From: Phaeobacter sp. A36a-5a
Lineage (GTDB): Bacteria > Pseudomonadota > Alphaproteobacteria > Rhodobacterales > Rhodobacteraceae
Length of the DNA: 64,000 nt
Direction: 5' to 3'
NCBI RefSeq assembly: GCF_037911135.1
Contig: NZ_JBBLYU010000005.1
Span: forward strand, 1-64,000
The stretch's first letter is position 1, and each line of letters starts with the position of its first letter. This document shows positions 7,841 to 16,571 of the stretch, piece by piece. The notes beneath the pieces are model-generated. The model made no database searches, was not told the DNA's origin, and saw only the letters and a program-made list of their open reading frames with translations. The translations under genes and the position numbers were made by a program.

Positions 7841-9104
7841 ACCACCGCAAGACATCGGGCAGCCGAAGGTGTCTGTGCTGCGGCGCAGAGCTGGTCGCTG
7901 GTGGTTGACCCGTGGCCATCTGCGCATGGGTTATCTGATCCTTGCGGCCATGTCGGGTACCGGGGTGGTCTATCGGCTTGGGTTCCAGTCGCCCGGCTGG
8001 ATGGCGCTCTATGTGCTGACGATCCTGTGGTATCTGCGGGACTGGCGGCAGAGCGCTGCCATTCTCTGGCAGGCATGGCCGGTGCTGATGCCCTGCGTGA
8101 TTGCAATGGCCTCCACCCTGTGGAGCATCAACCCGCCGGTCACCGCCTATCGTAGTTTCCAGCTGACGATGACAACGCTGATTGCAGTGCGTATCGCCTC
8201 TGCTATTCCGGCGCATCATACGATGATTGTTGTCAGCCTGACCTCGGCGGTCGGCGTGGCGCTGTCTTATCTGAATTCCGTCGTGACCTTCCTTGCTCCG
8301 GCCTTTCATCCAAACGGGGCGCTGAAGGGCATCTATATGCACAAGAACTCCCTCGCCAAGGCGACGGTGAATGCAGCGCATGGGCTGGTGACGCTTGGGT
8401 TCTACTGGCGGCTTTCGATCCTGGGTATTCTGGCGGCGGCGCTGATGATCCCGGTGCTGGGCATGGCCCAATCGGCGGGGGCCTATGTGACCTTTGCCAT
8501 TCTGGCGATCTATGTGCCGGTACTGTGGATCCGTCGCTGGGGCGGGACAGCGCGGCGGGTGGCGCTGCTGTTTTCGCTGATGGTGCTGTTCCTGGTGCCG
8601 CTCGCGATCTATATCTCAGGCATTGACGCTTTTGGGTTGCTGCTGGAGCGGCTGGGCAAGGACAGTACCTTGACCGGGCGCACGGTGATCTGGGCCTTTG
8701 GTCTGGAAGAAATCGCCAAAGCGCCGATTGGCGGCGTTGGGTTTGGGGCGTATTGGTCGGTGCCATCTTACGCACGGCTTTATATTGAGGCCTATGTCGA
8801 TGAGGGACTCTATTGGTTTCATAACAGCTATATCGAACTGATGGTGGGCAATGGGCTCCTTGGGGCGGTGACGTTCTTTGGCCTGCTGATCGCCGTCGTG
8901 CTGCGCTGTTTTCGCTGGTATTTGCAGGATGGTAGCGTGACCTCGGGGTATTATCTCTTCTATGTGCTGATCAATCTGGTCGCGGCGCTGTCGGATAACG
9001 TGATCTACAACGAGCATTCGATCCGGCACATGCTGATCGCGATGGCCTGGATCTATGCCGGCCGAGCGCTGGGGTGCTGGCGGGATGTGCCACCCCGGAT
9101 CTGA
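7824..9104 (+). CDS. exoQ: ExoQ-type EPS polymerase (O-antigen ligase/Wzy family)
   Basis: Integral membrane protein of 426 residues with about ten hydrophobic segments, of the O-antigen ligase/polymerase superfamily. It joins lipid-linked repeat units on the periplasmic side into polymer. Features typical of ExoQ-like proteins are the YMHKNSLAKA motif near residue 170, a large periplasmic loop with GRTVIWAFGLEEIAKAPIGG near 290, and HNSYIELMVGNGLLG near 332. It ends a three-gene run with the two GT2 genes and converges on the sulfotransferase-like gene 15 bp further on. The symbol follows the rhizobial homologue; the polymer itself is unknown. Confidence 0.82.
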   Translation: MTLTVEPPQDIGQPKVSVLRRRAGRWWLTRGHLRMGYLILAAMSGTGVVYRLGFQSPGWMALYVLTILWYLRDWRQSAAILWQAWPVLMPCVIAMASTLWSINPPVTAYRSFQLTMTTLIAVRIASAIPAHHTMIVVSLTSAVGVALSYLNSVVTFLAPAFHPNGALKGIYMHKNSLAKATVNAAHGLVTLGFYWRLSILGILAAALMIPVLGMAQSAGAYVTFAILAIYVPVLWIRRWGGTARRVALLFSLMVLFLVPLAIYISGIDAFGLLLERLGKDSTLTGRTVIWAFGLEEIAKAPIGGVGFGAYWSVPSYARLYIEAYVDEGLYWFHNSYIELMVGNGLLGAVTFFGLLIAVVLRCFRWYLQDGSVTSGYYLFYVLINLVAALSDNVIYNEHSIRHMLIAMAWIYAGRALGCWRDVPPRI

Positions 9105-9119
9105 GTGTACTTTTGGGGT

Positions 9120-9902
9120 CTAGCCTGCGTTCTGGTTCTCATCCGGCGCCGGATCGAGCGGTAGCCCCATTGCGGCCTCCAGTGCGGGGTCAAGCTGGCT
9201 GAGGATCCAGGTGCGGTCTTCCGGCGTGATCAGGTGGCCGGGGGTCTTGGGTTTTACATCACGGTCGGACCATGACCAGCCATAGTGTCCCTGCGGGACC
9301 TGCAAGCGCCTGTTCGGGGGCACCGGGCTTTCGCCTGCGATGCGCGCAATGATGTCTTCGGGGCGCCGACTGATGGCAGCATGGGTGGTGTAGATCACCC
9401 GTGCACCGCGCCGGGGCAGGGACAGCAGCGCCTCTGCCTTGGCGCGACGCAACGCCAGCAGGTTGGCAAAGGGCGCGCCGGTGATCGGATGCAGATCCTG
9501 GTTCAGCGGCTGACCTTTGCAGGGGCTGGTCTTTGGCAGGTCAAACCACGCCGGCACGTCGATCTCGCTGCGCCATTCGGCGCGGATAAACTGCGAAAAC
9601 GGCAGATCACGCAGCGCTGGCAGGCTGTGCCACGGCTTGCCATACATGCTTTCGAGCCATTGGAACGGATCGCGAAAGATCACGATATAGAGCACATCCG
9701 CCGGCAGCGCGATGAGGTTCGGGAAGGCATGTTTCCACATGTCATAGCGCGGGCGTGCAGCGGCGAAGTTCTGCTGGATCAGCTGGTCGAGAAAATTGGT
9801 CCCGGAACAGCGCTCACCCAGCACCTGATAATTCAGCACAGGTCGGCCGAGGCAGCGGCGACCGGCTATCCTGGCCTTGCGCAAAAGGGGGGACAGCTGC
9901 AT
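9120..9902 (-). CDS. Sulfotransferase-like P-loop protein of the EPS block
   Basis: 260 residues from ATG 9902, which follows the ExoP-like gene by 8 bp on the same strand and has a GAGAGAG ribosome-binding sequence; the frame is open further upstream (10070) only because it shadows that gene. VLGERCSGTNFLDQLI near residue 25 matches a 5'-PSB loop, and YIVIFRDPFQWLESMY near 75 matches a 3'-phosphate motif, so a sulfotransferase fold is likely. It is much more diverged from the family than the protein at 4192. Co-transcription with the chain-length kinase suggests a role in EPS decoration, which is inferred. Confidence 0.7.
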   Translation of the reverse strand: MQLSPLLRKARIAGRRCLGRPVLNYQVLGERCSGTNFLDQLIQQNFAAARPRYDMWKHAFPNLIALPADVLYIVIFRDPFQWLESMYGKPWHSLPALRDLPFSQFIRAEWRSEIDVPAWFDLPKTSPCKGQPLNQDLHPITGAPFANLLALRRAKAEALLSLPRRGARVIYTTHAAISRRPEDIIARIAGESPVPPNRRLQVPQGHYGWSWSDRDVKPKTPGHLITPEDRTWILSQLDPALEAAMGLPLDPAPDENQNAG

Positions 9903-9910
9903 CGGCTCTC

Positions 9911-12022
9911 TCAGCTGTGGTAATAGCGGTCGCGCGACCGTCTGGTTGCCCCGTAGAGCGGCTGGGCGGTGCCTTTGACCTTGGTCAGCACAATGCCGTC
10001 GGGACTGCGCCCGCCCTGTTCCAGCTGTCGTAGGGCATTGGTAAAGACCGATTGCCGGGTGGTGTTCCATTGCGCCAGCAGAATCAGAAGGTCCGCATGC
10101 AGGCCGATGATCCGCGCATCGGGCACAACGGAGATGGGCGGGGTGTCAAAAATGATGATGTCCCAGTGATTGCGCGCCACCGACACAAGCTCGGTCAGCC
10201 CGCCCTGGCTGAGCAGATCCGCAGCACTGCCGGTTACGGTGCCGGCAGGCAGGATATCGGCCTGCCCCAGCGCACCGGGAAGCACCGCCGCTGCCAGATC
10301 ACATTGCCCGGTGAGGACATCAAAGAGTCCCGGCTTGCTGTTGCCACTGGCCAGCGGGTCAGACAGGGAATGGCGGCGCAGGTCGCCGTCGATCAGCAGG
10401 ACCGATTTACCGATCTGCGCCATATTATGTGCCATGGCCGCCGACAGCGTCGACTTGCCATCGCCGCTTTCGGCGGAGGTAAAGACAACCACCTGCGGCG
10501 GGACATCTCCCCGCGCCATCAGCAGCGTGGTGCGCAGATTGCGAACAGCCTCGCCATCGCGGGTCTGCGGGCCAAGCGCGCCGGCCTGTTCGGGCCGGAT
10601 TTTCTGCGAAAACTGGTCCAGCACCGCAATCACAGGCACGGACGTCAGGCCTGCGATCTGCGCTGGGGAATGCAGGCGCGCCCGGGAGAGCTGCAACACG
10701 ACAACGAGAACAGTGCCGAGAAACCCGCCAAGGAAGACCGACAGGATAAGGATCCGGCCCTTGTTGGGCAGGGCAGGCTGGTCCGGGGGGAAGGCGCGCG
10801 AGATCACCCGGCTGTCGGCGCGTTGCAGGCCGATCTGCATGGAGGTTTCACGCAGCCGGTTCTGGAAGTTTTCAAACAGCAGACGGCTGGCTTCGGCGTC
10901 GCGTTCGGCCTGCACAACTTCGGTCAGTGCATCGCTCTGGGTGGCGATGGTGATCTCCAGATCGGCCATCGAGCGGCGGATTGCGTGTTCCTTGGCTTCG
11001 GCTTCGCGCAGATCACGAGAGACTTGCGCCAGAACCGCGCGCCAGCCAGCCAGCGGATCATCAGCGCGCGCCAGAAGCGCGCTATAGCCGTAGCGGCGGG
11101 CGGCGGCGCGCTGCTCCTCGGCTGTTTGCAGGCTGCTCAGTTCGGATTGTTTGGCCCGTTGCGCGGCGACATCCTCGGCCCGCTCGGTCAGCGCACTGCG
11201 CAGGGAAATCAGGCGGTTCTCCAGCCCGATCAACTGTGCGGGGCTGGTCACATCGGCCTGCGCCCGGATGTCGGCAACCCGCCGTTCGTTTGCTTCCAGC
11301 TGGCCGCGCAGCTCGGTCACCCGGTCCGCCAGCCAGCCGGTGGCCTGTTCGGTGACGTTCAGCTTCACCGCCACCTGATTTTCGATATAGGTGTCGGCGA
11401 AGGCATTGGCGATATCAGCCGCCTTGAAGGGGTTCTCGCTTAGCACCCAGATCGAGAAAATATAGGTGTCCGGTATGTTCACCACCCGCATGTTGGCAAG
11501 CAGCGTCTGGATCACCTTTTCGCGGACAAAGGCGGGATCTGGCGGAATGGTCGTGTTATAGACGGGCATCCCGAGGAGTCCCTTGATCAGATCTTTCAGC
11601 GTCTGGACAGGATTGAGGCCGGGATCGCGCAGCATCATGTTGAATTCCGGGTCGGAAACAAGATTCAGCCGGTCGACGACCTGACCCGCCAGTTCCCGAC
11701 CGCCAAGGATGTGAACCTCGGTTCGGATCACCTCATCCGTGGCGGAAAGGCTGCTGACCACGCTTTCGATATCGACCACTTTTTCGTCGCGGGTGTCCAG
11801 CACCAGCTGTACCTCGGCACCGTAGAGCGGAGTGGCGGCGAGATAGGCTCGCCAGATGCCCAGAAACAGACCGAGCAGGACACAGGCAGCGATGACCCAG
11901 CGGCCGCGCCAGATGATTGCAAAAATGGCGCCGAGATCGAGCACCTCCTGGCCGTCATCCGCGGCAAAGGACGTCTTAGGCGTGGACACGTTGGTTGACC
12001 CCATCGTTATTGGTTTGCCCAC
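9911..12022 (-). CDS. exoP: EPS co-polymerase and tyrosine autokinase (ExoP/Wzc type)
   Basis: Inner-membrane regulator of polymer length and export, 703 residues. Order: N-terminal cytoplasmic tail; transmembrane segment near 35-55; Wzz periplasmic domain with a long coiled coil (about 220-410); second transmembrane segment near 425-450; cytoplasmic BY-kinase. The kinase shows Walker A SAESGDGKST near 519, A' VLLIDGDLRR near 540 and Walker B IIIFDTPP near 623, and ends in a tyrosine-bearing tail (LYGATRRSRDRYYHS). The start is GTG 12022; ATG 12004 is an alternative and neither has a strong Shine-Dalgarno. The sulfotransferase-like gene follows 8 bp downstream. It is divergent from exoA across a 142-bp promoter region. 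Confidence 0.9.
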   Translation of the reverse strand: MGKPITMGSTNVSTPKTSFAADDGQEVLDLGAIFAIIWRGRWVIAACVLLGLFLGIWRAYLAATPLYGAEVQLVLDTRDEKVVDIESVVSSLSATDEVIRTEVHILGGRELAGQVVDRLNLVSDPEFNMMLRDPGLNPVQTLKDLIKGLLGMPVYNTTIPPDPAFVREKVIQTLLANMRVVNIPDTYIFSIWVLSENPFKAADIANAFADTYIENQVAVKLNVTEQATGWLADRVTELRGQLEANERRVADIRAQADVTSPAQLIGLENRLISLRSALTERAEDVAAQRAKQSELSSLQTAEEQRAAARRYGYSALLARADDPLAGWRAVLAQVSRDLREAEAKEHAIRRSMADLEITIATQSDALTEVVQAERDAEASRLLFENFQNRLRETSMQIGLQRADSRVISRAFPPDQPALPNKGRILILSVFLGGFLGTVLVVVLQLSRARLHSPAQIAGLTSVPVIAVLDQFSQKIRPEQAGALGPQTRDGEAVRNLRTTLLMARGDVPPQVVVFTSAESGDGKSTLSAAMAHNMAQIGKSVLLIDGDLRRHSLSDPLASGNSKPGLFDVLTGQCDLAAAVLPGALGQADILPAGTVTGSAADLLSQGGLTELVSVARNHWDIIIFDTPPISVVPDARIIGLHADLLILLAQWNTTRQSVFTNALRQLEQGGRSPDGIVLTKVKGTAQPLYGATRRSRDRYYHS

Positions 12023-12164
12023 GGCCCGCCCTGCGCTGCGCGACGCCGCAGGGGTGGCAAGTAGGTGGCAGTGCCAAGTTCATCAGACTGCGCGCAAAAA
12101 TCAATCTGTCGCAACATAATCGGATCCTTTAGACAGGTCCATAACACGGAATGGAACAAAGACC

Positions 12165-13241
12165 ATGGGCATGAGCGGTCAGAGAGGCAGGGAGGGCGTC
12201 AGCGCTGCACCCGGGGGCATTGATGTGCGGGTGCTGGTGGTGATCCCGACCCTGAATGAAGCGGCTGCGATCCGTCCCTGTCTCGAAAGCCTGCTGCGCG
12301 ACCCGCTGCTGCGCGATCCAGATCGGTCTGCGCTGGTGGTGGCGGATGGGGGCAGCGATGATGACACGGTGGCCATCGTCGAGAGCTTGGCCGAGACAGC
12401 GCCGATCAAGATACATGTGCTGCATAATCCGGACCGGATTCAGTCCGCAGGCATCAATCGGGCGGTTGCTGAATTTGGCGGCGGCTTTGATGTGCTGCTG
12501 CGCTGTGATGCCCATGCGATCTATCCGGCGGATTATGCAACCGCCCTGTGCGCGGCGCTGCGGGAGAACGATGATCGTGCGGCGGTCGTGGTGGCGATGC
12601 AGTCCGAAGGTCGCAGTGAATTCGGCAAGGCGGCGGCCTGGGTCGTGGATACGCCCTTCGGGTCGGGTGGTGCGGCACATCGGGGAGGTCGGACCTCGGG
12701 CTATGTGGATCACGGGCATCACGCGCTGATGGATCTGCACTGGTTCCGCCGGGTTGGCGGTTATGATGCGAGTTTCAGCCACAATGAGGATGCTGAGCTG
12801 GATTGGCGGTTGCTGGCGGCCGGAGGGCGTATCTGGCTGGCCGGTGATGTGCGGCTTGGCTATGTGATGCGCAGCACGCCTGTCGCGCTATGGCGGCAAT
12901 ATCAGAACTATGGCGCAGGCCGTGCGGCAACATTGATCAAACACCGAATGCGGCCACGGCTGCGGCAGATTGTGCCGGTCGCCAATCTCCTCCTATGTGG
13001 ACTGGCACTGGTCGCGGCACCCTTCTGGCCCTTGGCTCTGATCTGGCCGCTGGTTTACCTGACTGTGGTGATTGTGGTGACGGGCATCGCCTGTTTGCGA
13101 CTGGGGGGTGCCGGGATCTGGTCCGGGGTGGCTCTGGTGCTGATGCACATGGGCTGGGCGCTTGGTCTGGTGCGGGCGATGGCGCGGCATTCTGTTCAAT
13201 CGGTCCTGGCGGGTGCCGCGGGGCGCAGGGTGAAGCGATGA
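12165..13241 (+). CDS. exoA: ExoA-like succinoglycan-type glycosyltransferase
   Basis: Membrane-associated GT2 enzyme of 358 residues similar in layout to rhizobial ExoA, which adds an early glucose to the succinoglycan repeat unit. Motifs: VVADGGSDDDT near 65, RCDAHAIYPADY near 110 (donor/metal), and HNEDAELDWRLL near 205 (catalytic base region). Two or three C-terminal transmembrane segments follow (VANLLLCGLALVAA and IWPLVYLTVVIVVTG). It overlaps the next glycosyltransferase by ATGA and is divergent from exoP. The exact sugar transferred is not determined here. Confidence 0.85.
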   Translation: MGMSGQRGREGVSAAPGGIDVRVLVVIPTLNEAAAIRPCLESLLRDPLLRDPDRSALVVADGGSDDDTVAIVESLAETAPIKIHVLHNPDRIQSAGINRAVAEFGGGFDVLLRCDAHAIYPADYATALCAALRENDDRAAVVVAMQSEGRSEFGKAAAWVVDTPFGSGGAAHRGGRTSGYVDHGHHALMDLHWFRRVGGYDASFSHNEDAELDWRLLAAGGRIWLAGDVRLGYVMRSTPVALWRQYQNYGAGRAATLIKHRMRPRLRQIVPVANLLLCGLALVAAPFWPLALIWPLVYLTVVIVVTGIACLRLGGAGIWSGVALVLMHMGWALGLVRAMARHSVQSVLAGAAGRRVKR

Positions 13242-14188
13242 GCGAACGGATTTCGATATTACTCTGCACCTATCGGCGCCGCAGCGTGGTCGACACATTG
13301 GAGAGCCTGGCAGCTTTGCGCGCACCTCAGGGCTATACGATAGATATCATCGTGGCGGACAATGATACCTCGCCGTCGGCGGACCACTGGGTGCGCGGCT
13401 GCGCGACCTCGTGGCCGGTCAGCTATGTCCACGCGCCGGCACGCAATATCTCTCTGGCCCGCAACGCCTGTCTGGCCATGGCGCGCAAGCGGCGGTCGGA
13501 TTGGGTTGCCTTTGTCGATGATGATGAGGTGGTTCCGCCCGACTGGATCGAACAGCTGGTGCGCCGCGCCATGGAGACCGGCGCGGATGTGATTTCAGGG
13601 CCGGCCATCGCACGTTACCCGCAGCAGGCGCCGCAATGGATGGTTGATCAGGACTGGCACAGCAACTGGCCGGAACTTCGCGCCGGCAATGGCGGTGGGG
13701 TGCAGTTACAGACCGCCCATAGCTGCAATGCGCTGATGCGGTTTTCCGGTCGCCCCTGGGAGGGGCTGGAGTTTGATCTCTCCCGCGGCACGAGCGGCGG
13801 CGAGGATACCGCCTATTTCTTTGTGCTCTCACATCTGGGCGCGCAGTTTGCGATCTCGGCCGATGCGGTCGTCTTTGAGGTGGTTGCGTCGGATCGGTTG
13901 CATCTGGGCTGGTTGGCAAAACGGCGGTTCCGCATGGGGCAGAGCTATGCGGCCAGCGCATCGGGGCTGCTGGCACGGACAAAACTGGCTGGGGCGGCGT
14001 TGGCCAAGGTTGCCTATTGTGTCGTTGCGACCCTGCCTGTCCTGCCTGTCGAGCCGCGCCGGAATTTCTGGCTGTTGCGGGGGCTGCTGCACCTAGGCGT
14101 GCTGGCGGGATGTTTTGCCCTGCCACAGCCGCAGATCTACGGCGGAGCAAAGGATCAAGAGCCGCCGCCGCAGCGGATCCGTGGCTGA
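13238..14188 (+). CDS. exoM: ExoM-like glycosyltransferase
   Basis: GT2 enzyme of 316 residues. ATG 13238 overlaps the exoA stop as ATGA; the open frame extends back to 12890 but that part lies over exoA. Matches to the ExoM type: LLCTYRRRSVVDTLESLA at the N-terminus, IIVADNDTSPSA near 42, HAPARNISLARNACL near 70, FVDDDEVVPPDWIEQL near 90 and SGGEDTAYFF near 190. In succinoglycan synthesis ExoM adds a middle-chain glucose. It is the second gene of the exoA-exoM-GT run. High similarity in motif order makes the family assignment firm; the sugar donor is inferred. Confidence 0.85.
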   Translation: MSERISILLCTYRRRSVVDTLESLAALRAPQGYTIDIIVADNDTSPSADHWVRGCATSWPVSYVHAPARNISLARNACLAMARKRRSDWVAFVDDDEVVPPDWIEQLVRRAMETGADVISGPAIARYPQQAPQWMVDQDWHSNWPELRAGNGGGVQLQTAHSCNALMRFSGRPWEGLEFDLSRGTSGGEDTAYFFVLSHLGAQFAISADAVVFEVVASDRLHLGWLAKRRFRMGQSYAASASGLLARTKLAGAALAKVAYCVVATLPVLPVEPRRNFWLLRGLLHLGVLAGCFALPQPQIYGGAKDQEPPPQRIRG

Positions 14189-14191
14189 CAT

Positions 14192-15367
14192 ATGGCGCAG
14201 TTGCTCTGTTTTGCCTCCGATCTGACTGACGTGGCCCAGCTGAGACGGCTGGAGTCTTTTCAGGCGCTTGGGCATGAGGTGATCTCGGTGTCCTCGCGCA
14301 AGGGGCCGTTGCCGCAGGTGAGCTGGCAAAACATTGATCTGGGCGAGATTGGTCAACACGGGCTGTTACGCCGGGGGCGTCTGGCGCTCTTCACTGCGTT
14401 GCGTGACCCACGGCTGCGGCCATTGGTGCAGCAGGCTGATCTACTGGTGGCGCGCAATCTCGATATGCTGGCGCTGGCCGCCGCGCTGCGGCGGCGGAGC
14501 GGCAGCGCGGCGCCGCTTGCCTATGAGGTGCTGGATATCCATTCGCTGTTCGAGGGCAGCGGCCCGAAACCCCGGATCGCCCGCTGGGTCGAGCGGCGGC
14601 TGATCGCGGCGGCGGAGGTGCTGTGGCTGTCCTCGCCCGGTTTCCACGAAGGGTATTTCGTGCCGGTACAGGGTTTTGTTGGGCCCTGGCAACTGGTGGA
14701 GAACAAGATGGTCGTGCCGGACCGCATGTCACGACCCGTCGCGGGAGGTTTTCATGGCGCGGCATCCGGGCCGTTGCGGCTGGGTTGGATCGGCGCCATA
14801 CGCTGCCGACCGAGCTTTGAGCTGCTGCTGAGGGTGGCGCAGCAAATGGGGGCGGCGATCGAGGTGCATGTTCACGGCAAGATCCACGACCATGTCTTGC
14901 CTGATTTCCATGACCGGATCGCCGGGCTCGGCAATGTCATCTTTCACGGGGCCTACGCCTACCCGGAGGGTCTTGCTGCCTGCTACCGCGGCTGCGATGT
15001 GGTCTGGGCGCAGGATTTGTGGCAGGCGGGTGATGCCCGCGCCGGTGGCAATTCGGATCTGCTGCTGCCGAACCGCATTTATGAGGCCGGCTGGCACGGC
15101 TGTCCGGTGATCGCCGTGGCGACGACGCAGACCGGCCGCAAGATTGAGGAGACAGGGCAGGGCTGGACCCTGCGCCGTGCTGATGCCGCCGAGCTGGTCG
15201 GGCTGTTGCAGCAGCTGACGCCGGACCGGATCGCCGCCTGTCGCAATCGGATCGCGGCGCTGCCCGAGACGATGTTCCGTCAGACCGCCGATGATGTGAC
15301 GGCGTTGCTGGCTTCAGCCGGGATCGGCGTTCCGGGCCAAAGGCGTGAGACCGGGCCGAAGAGATGA
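14192..15367 (+). CDS. GT-B type glycosyltransferase, possibly ExoL-like
   Basis: 391 residues, starting 3 bp after the exoM-like stop and hence co-transcribed. The N-terminal half has a Rossmann-like start (LLCFASDLTDVAQLRRLESF) and a DLLVARNLDMLALAAALRR segment; the C-terminal half has LRLGWIGAIR and an EAGWHGCPVIAVATTQTGR donor-binding region, so the fold is GT-B (GT1/GT4-like). In rhizobial clusters ExoL neighbours ExoA and ExoM and is of similar length, so this could be its counterpart, but the match is weaker and no symbol is assigned. Its 3' end overlaps the convergent gene by 54 bp. Confidence 0.7.
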   Translation: MAQLLCFASDLTDVAQLRRLESFQALGHEVISVSSRKGPLPQVSWQNIDLGEIGQHGLLRRGRLALFTALRDPRLRPLVQQADLLVARNLDMLALAAALRRRSGSAAPLAYEVLDIHSLFEGSGPKPRIARWVERRLIAAAEVLWLSSPGFHEGYFVPVQGFVGPWQLVENKMVVPDRMSRPVAGGFHGAASGPLRLGWIGAIRCRPSFELLLRVAQQMGAAIEVHVHGKIHDHVLPDFHDRIAGLGNVIFHGAYAYPEGLAACYRGCDVVWAQDLWQAGDARAGGNSDLLLPNRIYEAGWHGCPVIAVATTQTGRKIEETGQGWTLRRADAAELVGLLQQLTPDRIAACRNRIAALPETMFRQTADDVTALLASAGIGVPGQRRETGPKR

Positions 15368-16360
15368 GGCCGCGTCAAAGAGCGGCTCGTAGAGTGACAT
15401 AAAACGCTCACCGCCGCGCTGGAGAGACAGGTTCTCCAATACGTAATCGCGGGGGCGATAGTTTGGCAGCGCCGTCCAGAAGCGATCAAACTGTTCTTCC
15501 ATATTGTCGATCTGGAACCGCATCCCGCAGCGGTCATCGAAATAGGGCACCGAACTGGGGGTGACGTCACCCTGTGCCAGGATCCGCTGTGAGGGGTCGA
15601 CCAGCACCCCCTCATCCCAAGCAAAGACTGGCAGGTTCGCCGACATGGCTTCCTGATAGGCCAGCCCTTGGGTTTCGTGTTCGGTGCAGAAAAGCACCGC
15701 ACGGCTGCGGCTCACCAGATCGCGGTACTGCGCGGGCGTATGATGCCCGTAGTCCAGTTCGCGCCAGCTGAGCCCGCGCGCGGTCAGCATGTCACGCAGG
15801 GGCTGGAGCAGATCGCATTCGCGGGCGGTTTCTCGATGCCAGCGGACCTTGTTGTAGAAGAGCAGATCAATGCTTTTGCTGTGACCCGACATATCGGGCC
15901 AGGCATCGGTGTCGATGCCCACGAACATCGGTGCGAATTGTGCGCGTGTCTCTGCTGGATTGAGCTGGATCGGCCAGGCTGACGGGTAGGTCACGACTTT
16001 CAGGTTCACCTGTTCGCGAAGCGCTGCAAGGTCGCTGCTGTCCGGCACGCGTCCGGGACCGTAAATGGCAGGGTTGCGCAGTCCAAAACGGGCCAGCGGC
16101 GGCAGATATCCACTCAGGCCGATCGGGTGATCCGGATGTCCGCGGGCAAAGTCGAAGTCATTTATCACCACATCGTGACCGAGACGCCGAAGGCTTTTGG
16201 CAAGATTCGTGAAGGCGACGTAGAAGCCGGTACGCGGTTGTGCGCCTTTCATCAGGCGATATCCATAGCGCAGGCGCTCACGTAGCTGCGACAGGGTTTG
16301 GCCATGTGGGGCATCGTAGGCTTTCAGATCATAGCCATCAAAGAACAAAGGGATTTTCAC
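15314..16360 (-). CDS. Family 4-like glycosyltransferase
   Basis: 348 residues with a GTG start. The C-terminal half shows a glycosyltransferase pattern with a nucleotide-sugar region (RAVLFCTEHETQGLAYQEAM followed by PVFAWDEGVLVDPSQ). The N-terminal KIPLFFDGYD and the GHDVVINDFDFARGHPDHPIG region resemble the acceptor half of GT-B enzymes. It is convergent with, and overlaps by 54 bp, the preceding glycosyltransferase, an unusual arrangement that could allow antisense interference between the two EPS transcripts. It stands alone on its strand; the donor and acceptor are unknown. Confidence 0.7.
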   Translation of the reverse strand: MKIPLFFDGYDLKAYDAPHGQTLSQLRERLRYGYRLMKGAQPRTGFYVAFTNLAKSLRRLGHDVVINDFDFARGHPDHPIGLSGYLPPLARFGLRNPAIYGPGRVPDSSDLAALREQVNLKVVTYPSAWPIQLNPAETRAQFAPMFVGIDTDAWPDMSGHSKSIDLLFYNKVRWHRETARECDLLQPLRDMLTARGLSWRELDYGHHTPAQYRDLVSRSRAVLFCTEHETQGLAYQEAMSANLPVFAWDEGVLVDPSQRILAQGDVTPSSVPYFDDRCGMRFQIDNMEEQFDRFWTALPNYRPRDYVLENLSLQRGGERFMSLYEPLFDAASSLRPGLTPLARNADPG

Positions 16361-16571
16361 GACGGCAGGTCCTGGGCGCTGACCGGAAATAAGGTGCTGT
16401 CACCCTAACAGTCGCGCGGGAAGAGGTCGATGGTCTGGGCGCTTTGGTCTGTGGTTTCGACCGATTGATAAAATGCTTTGCATATTTTGCGCAGGGTTAT
16501 TTTCGCCCGGAGGGCCTTTGTTAACGGGTTCAGGGCAAGCTGCGCCGGTGTTTTGAAAGGTGGAGTATACG

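Noticed and set aside
9902-10070. Longer start for the sulfotransferase-like gene (to 10070)
   Set aside because: The extra 56 codons lie over the ExoP-like kinase gene and read as its shadow; ATG 9902 with GAGAGAG is a better start.
12059-12080. Possible sigma-54 promoter (TTGGCAC on the reverse strand) before exoP
   Set aside because: The TTGC half is not at the required 5-bp spacing after TGGCAC; only a small TGGCA-G-TGCCA symmetry remains.
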